Positions 8,799-19,832 are shown, counted from the stretch's first letter. The stretch is 64,000 nt of DNA from Xaviernesmea oryzae (GCF_900177415.1 NZ_FXAF01000001.1:250501-314500), one strand, 5' to 3'. Program-made: numbers and translations. The notes: a model not told the origin generated them from the letters alone.

Positions 8799-9449
8799 AT
8801 GAGCCATTCGACGTTCACCATTCTGCTCGGCGGCAATCTCACCGTCACCGACCGCCTGCGAGAAGCTGTCGGCGCCAGCCGCTTCATCGCGGCCGACAGC
8901 GGCATGCGGCATGCGGCAGCACTCGGCGCACGGCCGGAACTCTGGGTCGGCGATTTCGATTCCACCGATGCCGAGCTTGCCGGGCAATGGCCGGATGTGG
9001 AGCGGCGGACCTACCCGCCCGCCAAGACCGAGACCGACGGAGAAATCGCCACGGCGGAAGCGATCGACCGCGGCGCCACGAAGCTGATCTTTGCCGGCGC
9101 GCTCGGCGGCGAACGCAGCGACCATGCGCTTCAGCATCTCCTTCACGCCATGAGCCTTGCCGAGCGCGGCTTCGATATCCTGCTGACGTCCGGCGAAGAG
9201 GAGGCTGTCCCGTTGCTGCCGGGTGAAAAGGTGCTCGACCTGCCGAAGGGCTCGCTCTTTTCGATCGTCGGTTTCTCGGCGCTCGAAGGGCTCGACATTA
9301 TCGGCGCGCGTTATCCGCTGGAAAACTTTTCACTGCCCTTCGGCTCCTCCCGTACGGTCTCGAATGTTGCGGAAGGCCCGCTGGAATTCCATCTAAAGAG
9401 CGGCAGGGCGATGATCCTTGCCCGCCCCTATGACTTTACAGGAGCCTAA
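8799..9449 (+). CDS. thiN: Thiamin pyrophosphokinase
   Basis: 216 residues. It transfers pyrophosphate from ATP to thiamin, giving the TPP sensed by the riboswitch 3 kb downstream. Family marks are G-G-N-L near the start, A-A-D-S-G-M-R-H-A, the metal-binding W-V-G-D-F-D-S, K-T-E-T-D-G-E-I-A, and G-A-L-G-G-E-R-S-D-H-A-L-Q-H. An upstream in-frame ATG at 8793 is also possible. 8799 gives the usual M-S-x-S-T-F-T-I-L-L-G-G beginning. Neither has a strong Shine-Dalgarno sequence. The stop is only 2 bases before the TTG of the ABC-F gene, so the two are probably one transcript. The kinase belongs with thiBPQ functionally (salvage of imported thiamin). Confidence 0.88.
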   Translation: MSHSTFTILLGGNLTVTDRLREAVGASRFIAADSGMRHAAALGARPELWVGDFDSTDAELAGQWPDVERRTYPPAKTETDGEIATAEAIDRGATKLIFAGALGGERSDHALQHLLHAMSLAERGFDILLTSGEEEAVPLLPGEKVLDLPKGSLFSIVGFSALEGLDIIGARYPLENFSLPFGSSRTVSNVAEGPLEFHLKSGRAMILARPYDFTGA

Positions 9450-9451
9450 GA

Positions 9452-11272
<1,821 letters not shown>

Positions 11273-11326
11273 GCAACGGATTGTTAACTATAACAACCGC
11301 TTAGAGCGCAAAATCTGTCGCATAAC

Positions 11327-11351
11327 GGAACATTCCCGTCCCCTGCCCGTT
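11327..11351 (+). promoter_or_regulatory. EcfG/RpoE2-type promoter before the receiver-domain gene
   Basis: GGAAC, a 16-base spacer and CGTT form the exact general-stress (EcfG/RpoE2) consensus of Rhizobiales. The -10 lies about 120 bases before the ATG of the single-domain response regulator. Confidence 0.72.
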
Positions 11352-11470
11352 CGATCCGCATTCGTGGGCTGAACGCCGGCTGCGTCATCGGCCCGAATTG
11401 GGAACCGGAAACCGTGTGGGGACGTCCAATGCTGACAAAAGTACCGCGTCGTCGGCTGCCCAGGGAAGCG

Positions 11471-11881
11471 ATGAATCAACAGGTCCTGATCATCGAAGAT
11501 GAGTTTCTGATCGCGCTCGATATAGCCGAAACCGTTGAGAACATGGGCCTGAAGGTGGCAGGTTTTGCAAATGCTCGCAAACACGCCCTGGAATTGGCCT
11601 CACGGGCCGATATCGCCATCGTCGACGTCAATCTCGCAGACGGCCGGACCGGACCGGATATCGGCCGGCAACTTGCCGAACGATATGGGATAACGGTGAT
11701 CTTCATGACCGGAAACCCGGACGACATCGAAGACCGCGAGAAGGGCTTTCTGGGTGTCCTGACAAAGCCGGTAGCGCCTCGGGTCCTGGAACAGTCGATC
11801 GACTATGCGATCGCCGACCGCCTGGGGACGATGGCCATCGTGCCGCGCGAACTCAAGGTCTTCCGGCAGAATTCGGGTTAG
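11471..11881 (+). CDS. Single-domain response regulator (receiver protein)
   Basis: 136 residues, one CheY-like receiver domain and no output domain. The acidic pocket is E9-D10, the phospho-acceptor is Asp52 (in A-I-V-D-V-N-L), the switch Thr lies in F-M-T-G-N and the conserved Lys in L-T-K-P-V. The sequence type (I-I-E-D-E-F-L-I-A-L-D-I-A and V-D-V-N-L) is like receivers paired with HWE/HisKA_2 kinases in the alphaproteobacterial general stress pathway. The ATG at 11471 follows AGGGAAG. Longer in-frame starts at 11414 and 11429 add a poorly conserved basic leader. A perfect EcfG promoter lies upstream, so the protein may feed back on the stress cascade. The cognate kinase is not in the window. 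Confidence 0.85.
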   Translation: MNQQVLIIEDEFLIALDIAETVENMGLKVAGFANARKHALELASRADIAIVDVNLADGRTGPDIGRQLAERYGITVIFMTGNPDDIEDREKGFLGVLTKPVAPRVLEQSIDYAIADRLGTMAIVPRELKVFRQNSG

Positions 11882-11988
11882 GCGAAAAATTTCGCCCCCC
11901 TTCATGTCGGAGTCACGTTTCCTTCTTCGTCCTTGGGTAGAACGCACGATCACGTGCGTATAGGTTGAAGGCGAAGAGGAGAACTTGC

Positions 11989-12384
11989 ATGCGAATGATT
12001 TTCGTGAACCTGCCCGTCGCAAATGTCGAAGTCGCGACACGCTTCTACACGGCACTGGGTTTTACCAGGAATCCCGACTTTTCCGATGAGACGGCGAGTT
12101 GCATGGTCGTCAGCGAGCAGATCTACGTCATGCTGCTCCAACATGAGAAATTCCAGGGCTTCATCAACGGCGAGATTGCCGATGCCAGGCGCACCAAGGA
12201 AGTGCTGAACTGCCTCTCCGCCGGAAGCCGCGCCGAGGTCGACGACTTCAAGGCGAAGGCGCTTGGCGCCGGCGGCGGCGAATGGAGGCCGAATATCGAG
12301 ATGGGTCCCATGTATGGCTGCAGTTTCCAGGATCCCGACGGCCATGTCTGGGAAGTCATGTACATGGACATGGGCGCCGCCTGA
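11989..12384 (+). CDS. VOC superfamily protein (glyoxalase / extradiol dioxygenase fold)
   Basis: 131 residues made of two beta-alpha-beta-beta-beta modules. The opening F-V-N-L-P-V-A-N-V-E-V-A-T-R-F-Y-T-A-L-G-F and the closing F-Q-D-P-D-G-H-V-W-E-V-M-Y-M-D are typical of the subgroup annotated as glyoxalase-like or lactoylglutathione lyase-related. The second-half E in W-E-V-M could be a metal ligand, but a matching first-module histidine is not evident at the usual position, so true lactoylglutathione lyase activity is doubtful. The start at 11989 is preceded by GAGGAGAA. It appears to be a single gene. Confidence 0.82.
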   Translation: MRMIFVNLPVANVEVATRFYTALGFTRNPDFSDETASCMVVSEQIYVMLLQHEKFQGFINGEIADARRTKEVLNCLSAGSRAEVDDFKAKALGAGGGEWRPNIEMGPMYGCSFQDPDGHVWEVMYMDMGAA

Positions 12385-12437
12385 TCGCGACGCCCCCTTG
12401 CCAGTCAATCCCGCCGCCGTTACATCTGATCTGCTCT

Positions 12438-12518
12438 AACGGGGTGCCGCGCCAGACGCGGCTGAGAGGCTTTGCCAACCCGCGGAACCTGATCCGGTTA
12501 ACACCGGCGGAGGGATTA
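12438..12518 (+). ncRNA. TPP riboswitch (THI element) of thiBPQ
   Basis: All conserved THI-box blocks are in order: GGGGTGCC, GCTGAGAGG, an ACCCGC-type segment, GAACCTGATCCGG, TTAACACCGGCGGAGGGA. This is the aptamer that binds thiamin pyrophosphate. It lies about 55 bases before thiB and is followed by a hairpin that masks the thiB ribosome-binding site. Confidence 0.97.
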
Positions 12519-12531
12519 GACGGCTCATGAC

Positions 12532-12570
12532 CAGCGCCTATTCCCCTTATCGTAAATAAAGGAGGCGCTG
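12532..12570 (+). promoter_or_regulatory. Shine-Dalgarno-sequestering hairpin of the TPP riboswitch
   Basis: CAGCGCCT pairs perfectly with AGGCGCTG immediately before the thiB ATG. The inner CCCCTTAT and ATAAAGG can extend the stem. The 3' arm includes the AAGGAGG ribosome-binding site, so this hairpin should block translation of thiB, presumably when TPP is bound. Confidence 0.75.
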
Positions 12571-13581
12571 ATGCGCAGGATCGCTCTCTCGATATTCGCG
12601 GCCGCAACCGGCCTTTTCCTTTCCGTATCCGCTCACGCTCAAGAAAAAACGCTGACCGTCTATACCTATGAGAGCTTCGTTTCCGACTGGGGTCCAGGCC
12701 CCAAGGTCAAGGAAGCTTTCGAAAAGACCTGCGCCTGCAAGGTCGATTTCGTCGGCGTTGCGGACGGTGTGGCGCTTCTCACACGTCTCAAACTGGAAGA
12801 TGAAAACACGGATGCCGATATCGCGCTTGGCCTCGATACCAACCTGATCTCGGAGGCGAAGGCGACCGGCCTTTTCGAACCGCACGGGCTCGACATTTCC
12901 GCGGTCAAGGTGCCGGGCAACTATAGCGACGACACCTTCATCCCGTACGATTACGGCCATTTCGCCGTGGTTTACGATACCAAGGTCATGAAGAACCCGC
13001 CGAGAAGCCTGAAGGAGCTTGTCGATGGCGATCCTTCGCAAAAGATAGCCATCGAGGATCCCCGCACCTCGACCCCGGGCCTCGGCCTGCTGCTCTGGAT
13101 GAAGTCCGTCTACGGCGACCAGGCGCCGGAAGCCTGGGCGAAACTCAAGAACCGCGTGCTGACGGTGACCCCCGGCTGGTCGGAGGCCTATGGTCTGTTC
13201 ACCAAGGGCGAAGTGCCCATGGTCTTCTCCTACACGACCTCTCCCGCCTATCATATGGTCGAGGAAAAGACCGACCGTTATCAGGCGGCATCCTTCTCGG
13301 AAGGCCATTACATCCAGATCGAGGTGGGCGGCATGCTCAAAGGGTCCTCCGACAAGGATCTTGCAAGGCAGTTCCTGAAGTTCATGATCTCCCCCGAATT
13401 TCAGGATGTCATTCCGACCACCAACTGGATGATGCCTGCCGCGGAGACATCCGAACCGCTGCCGGAAGCCTTCGGCAAACTGGTGCAGCCCAAGAAGACC
13501 TTCCTGATGGGTTCGGATGAAATCGCCAAGAACCGTCAGGCCTGGATCGACGAATGGCTCACTGCCATGAGCAGGAACTAA
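12571..13581 (+). CDS. thiB: Thiamin ABC transporter, periplasmic binding protein
   Basis: 336 residues with a clear signal peptide (cleavage expected after S-A-H-A, about residue 23). The mature protein opens [16 protein letters not shown], the standard ThiB beginning, and carries the C-K-V-D-F-V and L-L-T-R-L-x-L-E-D blocks. It captures thiamin and its phosphates in the periplasm for the ThiPQ transporter. First gene of thiBPQ, under the TPP riboswitch. A strong AAGGAGG site precedes the ATG. An 11-base gap separates it from the thiP TTG. Confidence 0.96.
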   Translation: MRRIALSIFAAATGLFLSVSAHAQEKTLTVYTYESFVSDWGPGPKVKEAFEKTCACKVDFVGVADGVALLTRLKLEDENTDADIALGLDTNLISEAKATGLFEPHGLDISAVKVPGNYSDDTFIPYDYGHFAVVYDTKVMKNPPRSLKELVDGDPSQKIAIEDPRTSTPGLGLLLWMKSVYGDQAPEAWAKLKNRVLTVTPGWSEAYGLFTKGEVPMVFSYTTSPAYHMVEEKTDRYQAASFSEGHYIQIEVGGMLKGSSDKDLARQFLKFMISPEFQDVIPTTNWMMPAAETSEPLPEAFGKLVQPKKTFLMGSDEIAKNRQAWIDEWLTAMSRN

Positions 13582-13591
13582 GGTCTCTATC

Positions 13592-15214
13592 TTGCTGACG
13601 CACGCCGAGCGAAGAAGAGGGATCGCCTGTGGCCTGACGAGCTTCCTCGGCATCGCCCTTTTCGCCGGCGCGCCGATCGCCGTCCTGCTTTCCTGGGACG
13701 TGGAGAGCACCCAGACGAGGCTCTTCACCGCCTATACCTGGCGCATCCTGCGCTTCACCCTGTGGCAGGCCGTGCTCTCGACGACCCTATCGATTGCCTT
13801 CGCAATTCCCGTGGCATTGGCGCTCGCCCGCCGCCCGCATTTTCCGGGACGGCTGTGGATCGTCCGGCTGATGGCTTTGCCGATGGGCCTGCCTGTGCTG
13901 ATCGGCGCGCTGGGGCTGATCGGCATCTGGGGCCGGCAGGGCATCATCAACAGCCTGCTGTTGAAGCTCGGCCTTGAGCAGCCGGTCAGCATCTACGGCC
14001 TCTCTGGCATCCTCCTCGCCCATGTCTTCTTCAACATGCCGCTCGCGGCCCGGCTGCTGCTCGCGGCGCTTGAGCGGCTCCCGGCCGAATACTGGCTGCT
14101 CTCCGCCGGCCTCGGCATGAAGCCCCTTTCGGTCTTCCGCTTCATCGAATGGCCGGCCGTACAGCGCGTCATTCCCGGCATCGCCGGGCTGATCTTCATG
14201 CTCTGCGCGACAAGCTTCACGCTCGTCCTCGTGCTCGGCGGCGGACCGGCGGCGACCACGCTGGAGGTAGCGATCTACCAATCGTTGCGCTTCGATTTCG
14301 ACCCGCCCCGCGCCATTGCGCTCGCGTTCCTGCAGATCGGCATGACGGCGCTGATCCTGCTCGTCGTCATTACGCTGTTTCCCGCGCTCGACGATGCCGG
14401 TGCGACGGCCGGCCGGAGCACCCGCCGTTTCGACGGCCGGACATTGCCGGCGCTGTTCTGGGATGTGCTCGTCATCCTGCTCGCCACGGCTTTCCTGATC
14501 CTGCCCCTGGCATCGATCGTGACCGCAGGGCTCGGCGCCAATCTCTGGAGCCTCGTCACCAGTGCGGCTTTCCTCCGCGCCGCGCGGACGAGCTTCGCGA
14601 TCGCACTCGCGGCCGGGCTGCTGACGATCCTTGTATCGCTGGCGATCGTTGCCGCGCGGGAAGCCGTCGCCGACATGAAACGGCCCGGCAGAACTGCCAA
14701 GGGGTTCTCCGCTCTTTTAGGCGGCACGTCCTATCTGGTCTTGCTGGTTCCGCCCGTCGTGCTCGGCACCGGCTGGTTTCTCATGCTGCGGCCCCTCGGC
14801 GATGTGGCGCGCTTCGCACCGGCGCTGGTGGCTGCTATCAACGCGCTGATGGCGCTCCCTTTCGTCATGCGCGTCCTGGCGCCGGCCATCGAAACGCATC
14901 GCAAACGGACAGGCAGGCTCTCGGCGAGCCTCGGCATTTCCGGTCTGTCCCGGCTGGGGCGGATCGATCTTCCGGTTCTCGCAAAGCCGTTGCTGACGGC
15001 ATTCTCCTTCGCGATGGCCCTGTCGCTCGGCGATCTCGGAGCTGTGGCGCTTTTCGGTTCCAGCGACCTCACCACCTTGCCCTGGCTTGTCTATAGCCGG
15101 CTATCCAGCTATCGCACCAACGACGCGGACGGACTGGCGCTCATCCTCGGCATCATCTGTCTGGGCCTGGCAATGCTCGGCACCGCCGGGCAAAGGGAGG
15201 CGAAGCATGGCTGA
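13592..15214 (+). CDS. thiP: Thiamin ABC transporter permease
   Basis: 540 residues with about 12 hydrophobic segments in two homologous halves. Each half has a binding-protein-dependent permease EAA loop: [13 protein letters not shown] around residues 165-185, and S-A-S-L-G-I-S-G-L around 445. Fused duplicated permeases of this size are characteristic of ThiP and the Fbp-type family. It forms the inner-membrane channel for thiamin. Translation probably begins at TTG 13592, 11 bases after the thiB stop. The 3' end overlaps the thiQ start by 8 bases. Confidence 0.95.
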   Translation: MLTHAERRRGIACGLTSFLGIALFAGAPIAVLLSWDVESTQTRLFTAYTWRILRFTLWQAVLSTTLSIAFAIPVALALARRPHFPGRLWIVRLMALPMGLPVLIGALGLIGIWGRQGIINSLLLKLGLEQPVSIYGLSGILLAHVFFNMPLAARLLLAALERLPAEYWLLSAGLGMKPLSVFRFIEWPAVQRVIPGIAGLIFMLCATSFTLVLVLGGGPAATTLEVAIYQSLRFDFDPPRAIALAFLQIGMTALILLVVITLFPALDDAGATAGRSTRRFDGRTLPALFWDVLVILLATAFLILPLASIVTAGLGANLWSLVTSAAFLRAARTSFAIALAAGLLTILVSLAIVAAREAVADMKRPGRTAKGFSALLGGTSYLVLLVPPVVLGTGWFLMLRPLGDVARFAPALVAAINALMALPFVMRVLAPAIETHRKRTGRLSASLGISGLSRLGRIDLPVLAKPLLTAFSFAMALSLGDLGAVALFGSSDLTTLPWLVYSRLSSYRTNDADGLALILGIICLGLAMLGTAGQREAKHG

Positions 15215-15914
15215 CGGCATCGTCCTGGAGAAGGTGGAACTGAGGCTTGGGACGAGGGATTTCCGTTTCGACTGCGCATTGCCCGCCGGAGCGGTCACGG
15301 CGGTCACCGGCCCTTCCGGCTCCGGCAAGTCGACCTTGCTGAACCTCGTCGCCGGCTTCGAGACGCCGGACCGGGGGCGCGTCGTGATCGCCGGCGACGA
15401 TGCGACGGACAAGCACCCTTCGGAACGGCCGGTCTCGCTGATCTTCCAGGACAACAATCTCTTCACCCATCTCGATCTCTTCACCAATGTCGGCCTGGGG
15501 ATCAGCCCATCCCTGAAACTTTCCGCGGAAGACTGGAAAGCGATCTCGGAGGCGCTGGTGCGCGTCGGCCTCGGCGGCTTCGATAAACGCATGCCTGGCA
15601 CGCTCTCCGGCGGCGAGCGGCAGAGGGCAGCCTTCGCGCGAACCCTCGTGCGCCGGAAGCCTGTCCTGCTGATGGACGAACCCTTTGCCGCGCTCGATCC
15701 CGGCCTGCGGCTTTCGATGGCGAACCTTCTTCTCGACCTGCACCGGGAAACCCGCAACACGGTGCTGATCGTCACGCATGATCCGGACGAAGTCGGAAGG
15801 CTCGCCGAGCACGCCGTCTTCATCGACCATGGCCGGATTCTGCTCCAGGCACCGGCAAAGGAGTTTCTCGGTCGGCGCGACATTCCGGCAATCGCCGATT
15901 TCCTGTCCGGCTGA
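15207..15914 (+). CDS. thiQ: Thiamin ABC transporter ATPase
   Basis: 235 residues. Walker A is G-P-S-G-S-G-K-S-T, the signature is L-S-G-G-E-R-Q-R-A, Walker B is [12 protein letters not shown], and the switch histidine is in V-T-H-D-P-D-E. The P-F-A-A-L-D-P form and the small size are usual for ThiQ. The ATG at 15207 is preceded by GGGAGG and overlaps the thiP stop, indicating translational coupling. Last gene of the riboswitch-controlled operon. It powers thiamin import. Confidence 0.95.
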   Translation: MADGIVLEKVELRLGTRDFRFDCALPAGAVTAVTGPSGSGKSTLLNLVAGFETPDRGRVVIAGDDATDKHPSERPVSLIFQDNNLFTHLDLFTNVGLGISPSLKLSAEDWKAISEALVRVGLGGFDKRMPGTLSGGERQRAAFARTLVRRKPVLLMDEPFAALDPGLRLSMANLLLDLHRETRNTVLIVTHDPDEVGRLAEHAVFIDHGRILLQAPAKEFLGRRDIPAIADFLSG

Positions 15915-15932
15915 GAGAAGGCGGATCCGATC

Positions 15933-15956
15933 ACGGTTCAAAACTCGCTGAACCGT
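15933..15956 (+). terminator. Inverted repeat after thiQ
   Basis: Perfect 8-bp stem ACGGTTCA / TGAACCGT with an 8-base loop, 19 bases after the thiQ stop. There is no T-run, so it may be an RNA-stabilising end or part of a Rho-dependent terminator. The remaining 230 bases before the next gene show nothing else recognisable. Confidence 0.4.
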
Positions 15957-16184
15957 CCGTTATCCAGCCCGCCACAATTTGGACGTGCCACGATGGCAAT
16001 CGCTGGGGTGCTGCGGGGATTTTCTTTGCAAACGCGCCAGTAAGGCATATCTCAATAAGATGTCTGTGCATGCGACGCGAAAATCGCTAAGCGGAACATG
16101 GAAGAAAGAACCGGTTGCACGGGAGAATGAGTCTCCGGAGCCGGATGGCGGACCTTGGGAATGGTGGTGCGGAACACGAGGACG

Positions 16185-17699
16185 ATGAGGCGCGACAGAG
16201 TGATCTCGGCTGTCTGGCCAAGAACCCGTTTCATGCCCGGCTTTAAAGCCCTCAGCGCTGTTTTGCTGAGCGGCGCGATGCTGGCCGGCTGCCAGTCGAT
16301 CTTCGAGCAGGCCTATACGCCGAATGTCGCTCCCTCCAATTCGCCGCAAATCGTCGACGAAGTACAGAAGAACGATCCCCGCGCGCAGATGGGCGCACGG
16401 GAGCATCCCCGAATCGTGGCGAGCTACGGCGGAGAATACCGCGATGCCAAGACCGAGCGGCTGGTCGCGCGGATCGTCGGTGCGCTGACCGCCGTCTCGG
16501 AAAACCCCAATCAGTCTTTCCGCATCACCATCCTGAACTCGCCGGCGATCAACGCCTTTGCCTTGCCCGGCGGCTATCTCTACGTCACCCGCGGCCTCCT
16601 GGCGCTCGCCAACGACGCCTCCGAAGTGGCGGCGGTACTCTCGCACGAAATGGGCCACGTGACCGCCAACCACGGCATTGAACGTCAGCGGCGCGAAGAG
16701 GCGGAAGTGATTGCAAGTCGAGTTGTCTCCGAGGTGCTTTCCAGCGACCTCGCCGGCAAGCAGGCGCTCGCCCGCGGCAAGCTCCGCCTCGCGGCATTCT
16801 CCCGTCAGCAGGAATTGCAGGCCGACGTGATCGGCGTCCGGATGCTGGGCGAGGCAGGTTACGACCCGTACGCCGCAGCCCGCTTCCTGGACTCCATGGC
16901 CGCCTATGCCCGCTATTCGGCGGTCGATCCGGACAGCGACCAGAGCCTCGATTTCCTGTCGAGCCACCCGAATTCGGCCCAGCGCGTCGATCTGGCACGT
17001 CGCCATGCCCGCAATTTCGGCCAGGAGGGCAGCGTCGGCGACCGGGGCCGTGATTATTATCTCGCCGGCATAGACGGCCTGCTTTATGGCGACAGCCCGC
17101 AGGAGGGTTATGTCCGCGGCCAGACCTTCATGCATGGCGGCCTCGGCATCCGGTTTGACGTGCCGCCGGATTTCCGCATCGACAACAAGGTGGAAGCCGT
17201 TCTGGCCACCGGCCCCGGGGAGGCTGCGATCCGCTTCGACGGCGTCGCCGCCGGCGACAACAACAGCCTCACCAATTACCTGACGAGCGGCTGGGTGGCC
17301 GGGCTGCAGCCGGATACGGTACGCGCGATCCAGGTCAACGGACTTCCCGCCGCCACGGCGCGCGCCTCCGCGGAACGCTGGGACTTCGACGTCACCGTCG
17401 TCCGCGTCGACAATCAGATCTTCCGCTTCCTGACGGCGGTACCAAAAGGAAGTCCCGCACTCGAGGTAACTGCCGAGACGCTGCGCAGAAGCTTCCGCCG
17501 CATGACACCCCAGGAAATCGCTACCCTCAAGCCGCTGAGGGTACGCATCGTCACCGCCGCGCAGGGCGATACCCTCGCCTCACTGGCGGCGCGGATGATG
17601 GGCACGGACCGCAAGCTCGACCTTTTCAAGCTCATCAACGCGCTGCCCGCCGGCGCGACGGTCTCGCCCGGCCAAAAGGTCAAGATCATTTCGGAATAG
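16185..17699 (+). CDS. M48-family zinc metalloprotease, outer-membrane-associated lipoprotein with LysM-like C-terminus
   Basis: About 504 residues. A lipobox L-A-G-C follows a short hydrophobic stretch. The peptidase signature H-E-M-G-H (zinc ligands and catalytic Glu) lies around residue 165, with the third ligand expected in the downstream E-L-Q-A-D. F-A-L-P-G-G-Y-L-Y-V-T-R-G-L precedes it as in BepA/LoiP relatives. The C-terminal 60 residues (A-A-Q-G-D-T-L-A-S-L-A and P-G-Q-K-V-K-I) resemble a LysM peptidoglycan-binding motif. Such proteases trim misfolded outer-membrane proteins. Start choice is uncertain: ATG 16185 has GAGG just upstream, ATG 16233 would leave a tighter lipoprotein signal, and ATG 16161 is also in frame. 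Confidence 0.9.
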   Translation: MRRDRVISAVWPRTRFMPGFKALSAVLLSGAMLAGCQSIFEQAYTPNVAPSNSPQIVDEVQKNDPRAQMGAREHPRIVASYGGEYRDAKTERLVARIVGALTAVSENPNQSFRITILNSPAINAFALPGGYLYVTRGLLALANDASEVAAVLSHEMGHVTANHGIERQRREEAEVIASRVVSEVLSSDLAGKQALARGKLRLAAFSRQQELQADVIGVRMLGEAGYDPYAAARFLDSMAAYARYSAVDPDSDQSLDFLSSHPNSAQRVDLARRHARNFGQEGSVGDRGRDYYLAGIDGLLYGDSPQEGYVRGQTFMHGGLGIRFDVPPDFRIDNKVEAVLATGPGEAAIRFDGVAAGDNNSLTNYLTSGWVAGLQPDTVRAIQVNGLPAATARASAERWDFDVTVVRVDNQIFRFLTAVPKGSPALEVTAETLRRSFRRMTPQEIATLKPLRVRIVTAAQGDTLASLAARMMGTDRKLDLFKLINALPAGATVSPGQKVKIISE

Positions 17700-17714
17700 G
17701 CAAGCGGCGTCGCC

Positions 17715-18578
17715 TCAGCAGGCGGCAGCCATCTGCGGATTGGCGGAAACCAGCGCCGACTTGAGCTTCTCGATCGCGCGGCTTTCGATCTGCCGCACAC
17801 GCTCCTTGGAAATGCCGAGTTCGGCGCCGAGCGCTTCGAGCGTCGCGCCCTCATCCGTCAGGCGGCGGGCACGGATAATCTTCTTTTCCCGTTCATTGAG
17901 CTTGGTGAGCGCACCTTGCAGCCATTTCAGGCGCCGTTCTCCGTCGATCATGCCGGAAACCTGTTCGTCCGGCAAAGGTTCGGCGCTGGCGAGCATGTCG
18001 AGCCGCTCGCCGCTGTCGGCGTCCCCGGCGATCGACGGCGCCTGCAGGGACGCGTCGCTGCCGGAAAGACGGGCATCCATGGTCTGGACGTCGGCCACGC
18101 TCACGCCCAGCGCCACGGCGATCTCCTCATGGATGGCACGGGCGGTCAGATTCGAGTCGCCGCGCGCAAGCTTGGCGCGCAGCCGGCGAAGATTGAAGAA
18201 GAGAGCCTTCTGGGCGGAACTGGTGCCGCCCCGCACGATCGACCAGTTGCGGAGGATATAGTCCTGCATGGATGCACGGATCCACCAGCTTGCATAAGTG
18301 GAAAAACGCACGTCGCGAGCAGGTTCAAACCTTGCCGCCGCTTCGAGCAGCCCTACATACCCTTCCTGTACGAGGTCGCTCATCGGCAATCCGAAGCCAC
18401 GGAACTTGGAGGCCATGGCGATCACGAGACGCATATGTGCTAGGGCGATCTGGTTGCGTGCATCCTGGTCCTGATCGTCCTTCCAGCGAACCGCCAGATC
18501 ACGCTCCTCGTCTCGTGCGAGATAAGGAGCCGCCATTGCTATCTTGATCATCGTGCGGTCTGCGGACATGGCTGTCAT
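17715..18578 (-). CDS. rpoH2: RNA polymerase sigma-32-type factor RpoH2
   Basis: 287 residues. Region 2.2-2.4 reads D-L-V-Q-E-G-Y-V-G-L-L-E-A-A-x-R-F-E and F-S-T-Y-A-x-W-W-I-R-A. The RpoH box is seen as Q-K-A-L-F-F-N-L-R-R-L-R. Region 4.2 contains L-E-x-L-G-A-E-L-G-I-S-K-E-R-V-R-Q-I-E. In Rhizobiaceae the two RpoH paralogues differ, and this sequence and its place beside thiBPQ and an M48 protease match RpoH2, the copy linked to salt, oxidative and stationary stress rather than heat alone. The ATG at 18578 follows CGGAGAG. A perfect EcfG promoter about 210 bases upstream agrees with published RpoE2 dependence in S. meliloti. Confidence 0.93.
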   Translation of the reverse strand: MTAMSADRTMIKIAMAAPYLARDEERDLAVRWKDDQDQDARNQIALAHMRLVIAMASKFRGFGLPMSDLVQEGYVGLLEAAARFEPARDVRFSTYASWWIRASMQDYILRNWSIVRGGTSSAQKALFFNLRRLRAKLARGDSNLTARAIHEEIAVALGVSVADVQTMDARLSGSDASLQAPSIAGDADSGERLDMLASAEPLPDEQVSGMIDGERRLKWLQGALTKLNEREKKIIRARRLTDEGATLEALGAELGISKERVRQIESRAIEKLKSALVSANPQMAAAC

Positions 18579-18787
18579 CGTGCTCTCCGTGAACGGTTTG
18601 ATCCGACAAAACAGCGAAACCCCGTCACCGTACCTGCGACGCGAACGGCGGTGGATGCTCCTGCTGCCTTGCTCCCCTCGTTTGCATTCCGCGGGATTTC
18701 ACATCGGCTGAAGCGCCTGATATTCGCCCCGCACTGCGTCTTCAGGACGAGAACCGCTGTGAGGTCGGTTCGCCGTACCGGCGAGAA

Positions 18788-18812
18788 AACGCGGAGCGCG
18801 GGAAAAAGTTCC
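18788..18812 (-). promoter_or_regulatory. EcfG/RpoE2-type promoter of rpoH2
   Basis: Minus strand: GGAAC, a 16-base spacer, CGTT. It exactly matches the Rhizobiales general stress sigma consensus and points at rpoH2. The GGAAC abuts the T-run of the upstream terminator. The leader would be about 200 bases. Confidence 0.82.
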
Positions 18813-18838
18813 AATAAAAAACCCGGCACAAGGCCGGG
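18813..18838 (-). terminator. Intrinsic terminator of carD
   Basis: Minus-strand stem CCCGGC / GCCGGG with a 5-base loop followed by TTTTTTATT, about 30 bases after the carD stop. It insulates carD from rpoH2. Confidence 0.88.
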
Positions 18839-18868
18839 CTTTTAAAAAATGTTATAAGCTGCGAGGGA

Positions 18869-19441
18869 TCAGGCAGCTTCTTCCTGGGCCTCGTCTTCAT
18901 CGAGGGTCTTGCCGCGCTTCGGCCCCTTGGCGAGATTGACCTCGACGAGGCGAACGGCTTCCGTTTCGGACATCTTGTTCACAGCCGCGATTTCGCGGGC
19001 CATGCGATCAAGCGCAGCTTCATAGAGCTGGCGCTCGGAATAGGACTGCTCGGGCTGGTTTTCGGCGCGATAGAGATCACGCACCACTTCGGCGATCGAA
19101 ATCAGGTCGCCCGAATTGATCTTCGCATCATATTCCTGAGCGCGGCGCGACCACATGGTGCGCTTCACGCGAGCCTTGCCCTGAACAACTTTAAGAGCAC
19201 GTTCGACAAAATCCGTTTCGGACAGTTTGCGCATGCCGATGCTCACGGCCTTCGCAACCGGCACCTTGAGGCGCATCTTGTCCTTCTCGAAATCGATTAC
19301 GAAAAGCTCAAGCTTCATGCCCGCGACTTCCTGCTCTTCGATGGCGGTAATCGTACCTACGCCATGAGCGGGATAAACAATCGATTCACCGGTCTTGAAA
19401 CCTTGGCGTGCGGGAGAATTCTTTTTCTGCTGGGTCGTCAT
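18869..19441 (-). CDS. carD: CarD/CdnL-family transcription regulator
   Basis: 190 residues. An N-terminal RNA polymerase-interacting Tudor-like domain opens with G-E-S-I-V-Y-P-A-H-G-V-G-T-I, and an all-helical DNA-binding domain follows with M-W-S-R-R-A-Q-E-Y and S-G-D-L-I-x-I-A-E-V-V-R-D-L. An acidic tail ends the protein. CarD/CdnL binds the RNA polymerase beta subunit and stabilises open complexes, notably at rRNA and growth promoters. ATG 19441 is preferred over an in-frame start at 19468 because homologues begin with this short basic leader and AGGGAG lies upstream. Neighbours fdxA and rpoH2 lie on the same strand but have their own control regions. Confidence 0.95.
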   Translation of the reverse strand: MTTQQKKNSPARQGFKTGESIVYPAHGVGTITAIEEQEVAGMKLELFVIDFEKDKMRLKVPVAKAVSIGMRKLSETDFVERALKVVQGKARVKRTMWSRRAQEYDAKINSGDLISIAEVVRDLYRAENQPEQSYSERQLYEAALDRMAREIAAVNKMSETEAVRLVEVNLAKGPKRGKTLDEDEAQEEAA

Positions 19442-19832
19442 TCGTTTCACAAACTCCCTGTTACTCACCCGTTTTTCGGGTCGGGGAAACCGGGTCTGTC
19501 AGGCCCGGATGAGACGGGGGAAAACCGTCGGGTCACTCCATACTGGTCCGACCAACGCGCGCGAAAAACAGACCCCATTGCCAATTGCAACCGACAACAA
19601 TCAAGCCTTGCAATGCCACGGATACCGCGTTTTTGGGTGATCTGTTGCTTTCGTGATGTTTTTTGGGCACGCGAGTGCCGCCTTGTGGAACAGTTCTTGT
19701 TGTCTACCACAAAAAAGTGCGGAAATCAATAATTTGCTTTTGCATGTGCACAGAGGGCAACGCCCGCCTTCTGCACAACAAAAAGGCAAAGCGATTCGGA
19801 ACCCTTGTCCAGCCATGCCCTTCCGGCAGGGT
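19442..19832. other. Intergenic region between fdxA and carD (391 bases)
   Basis: It must hold the fdxA 3' end and the carD promoter, both minus strand. A hairpin with GAACCCT / AGGGTTC arms spans about 19798-19834 and runs into the fdxA stop. A second imperfect hairpin with GTGCA- and TGCAC-type arms lies at about 19745-19780. No coding sequence is convincing, and no promoter can be assigned with confidence. Confidence 0.5.
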
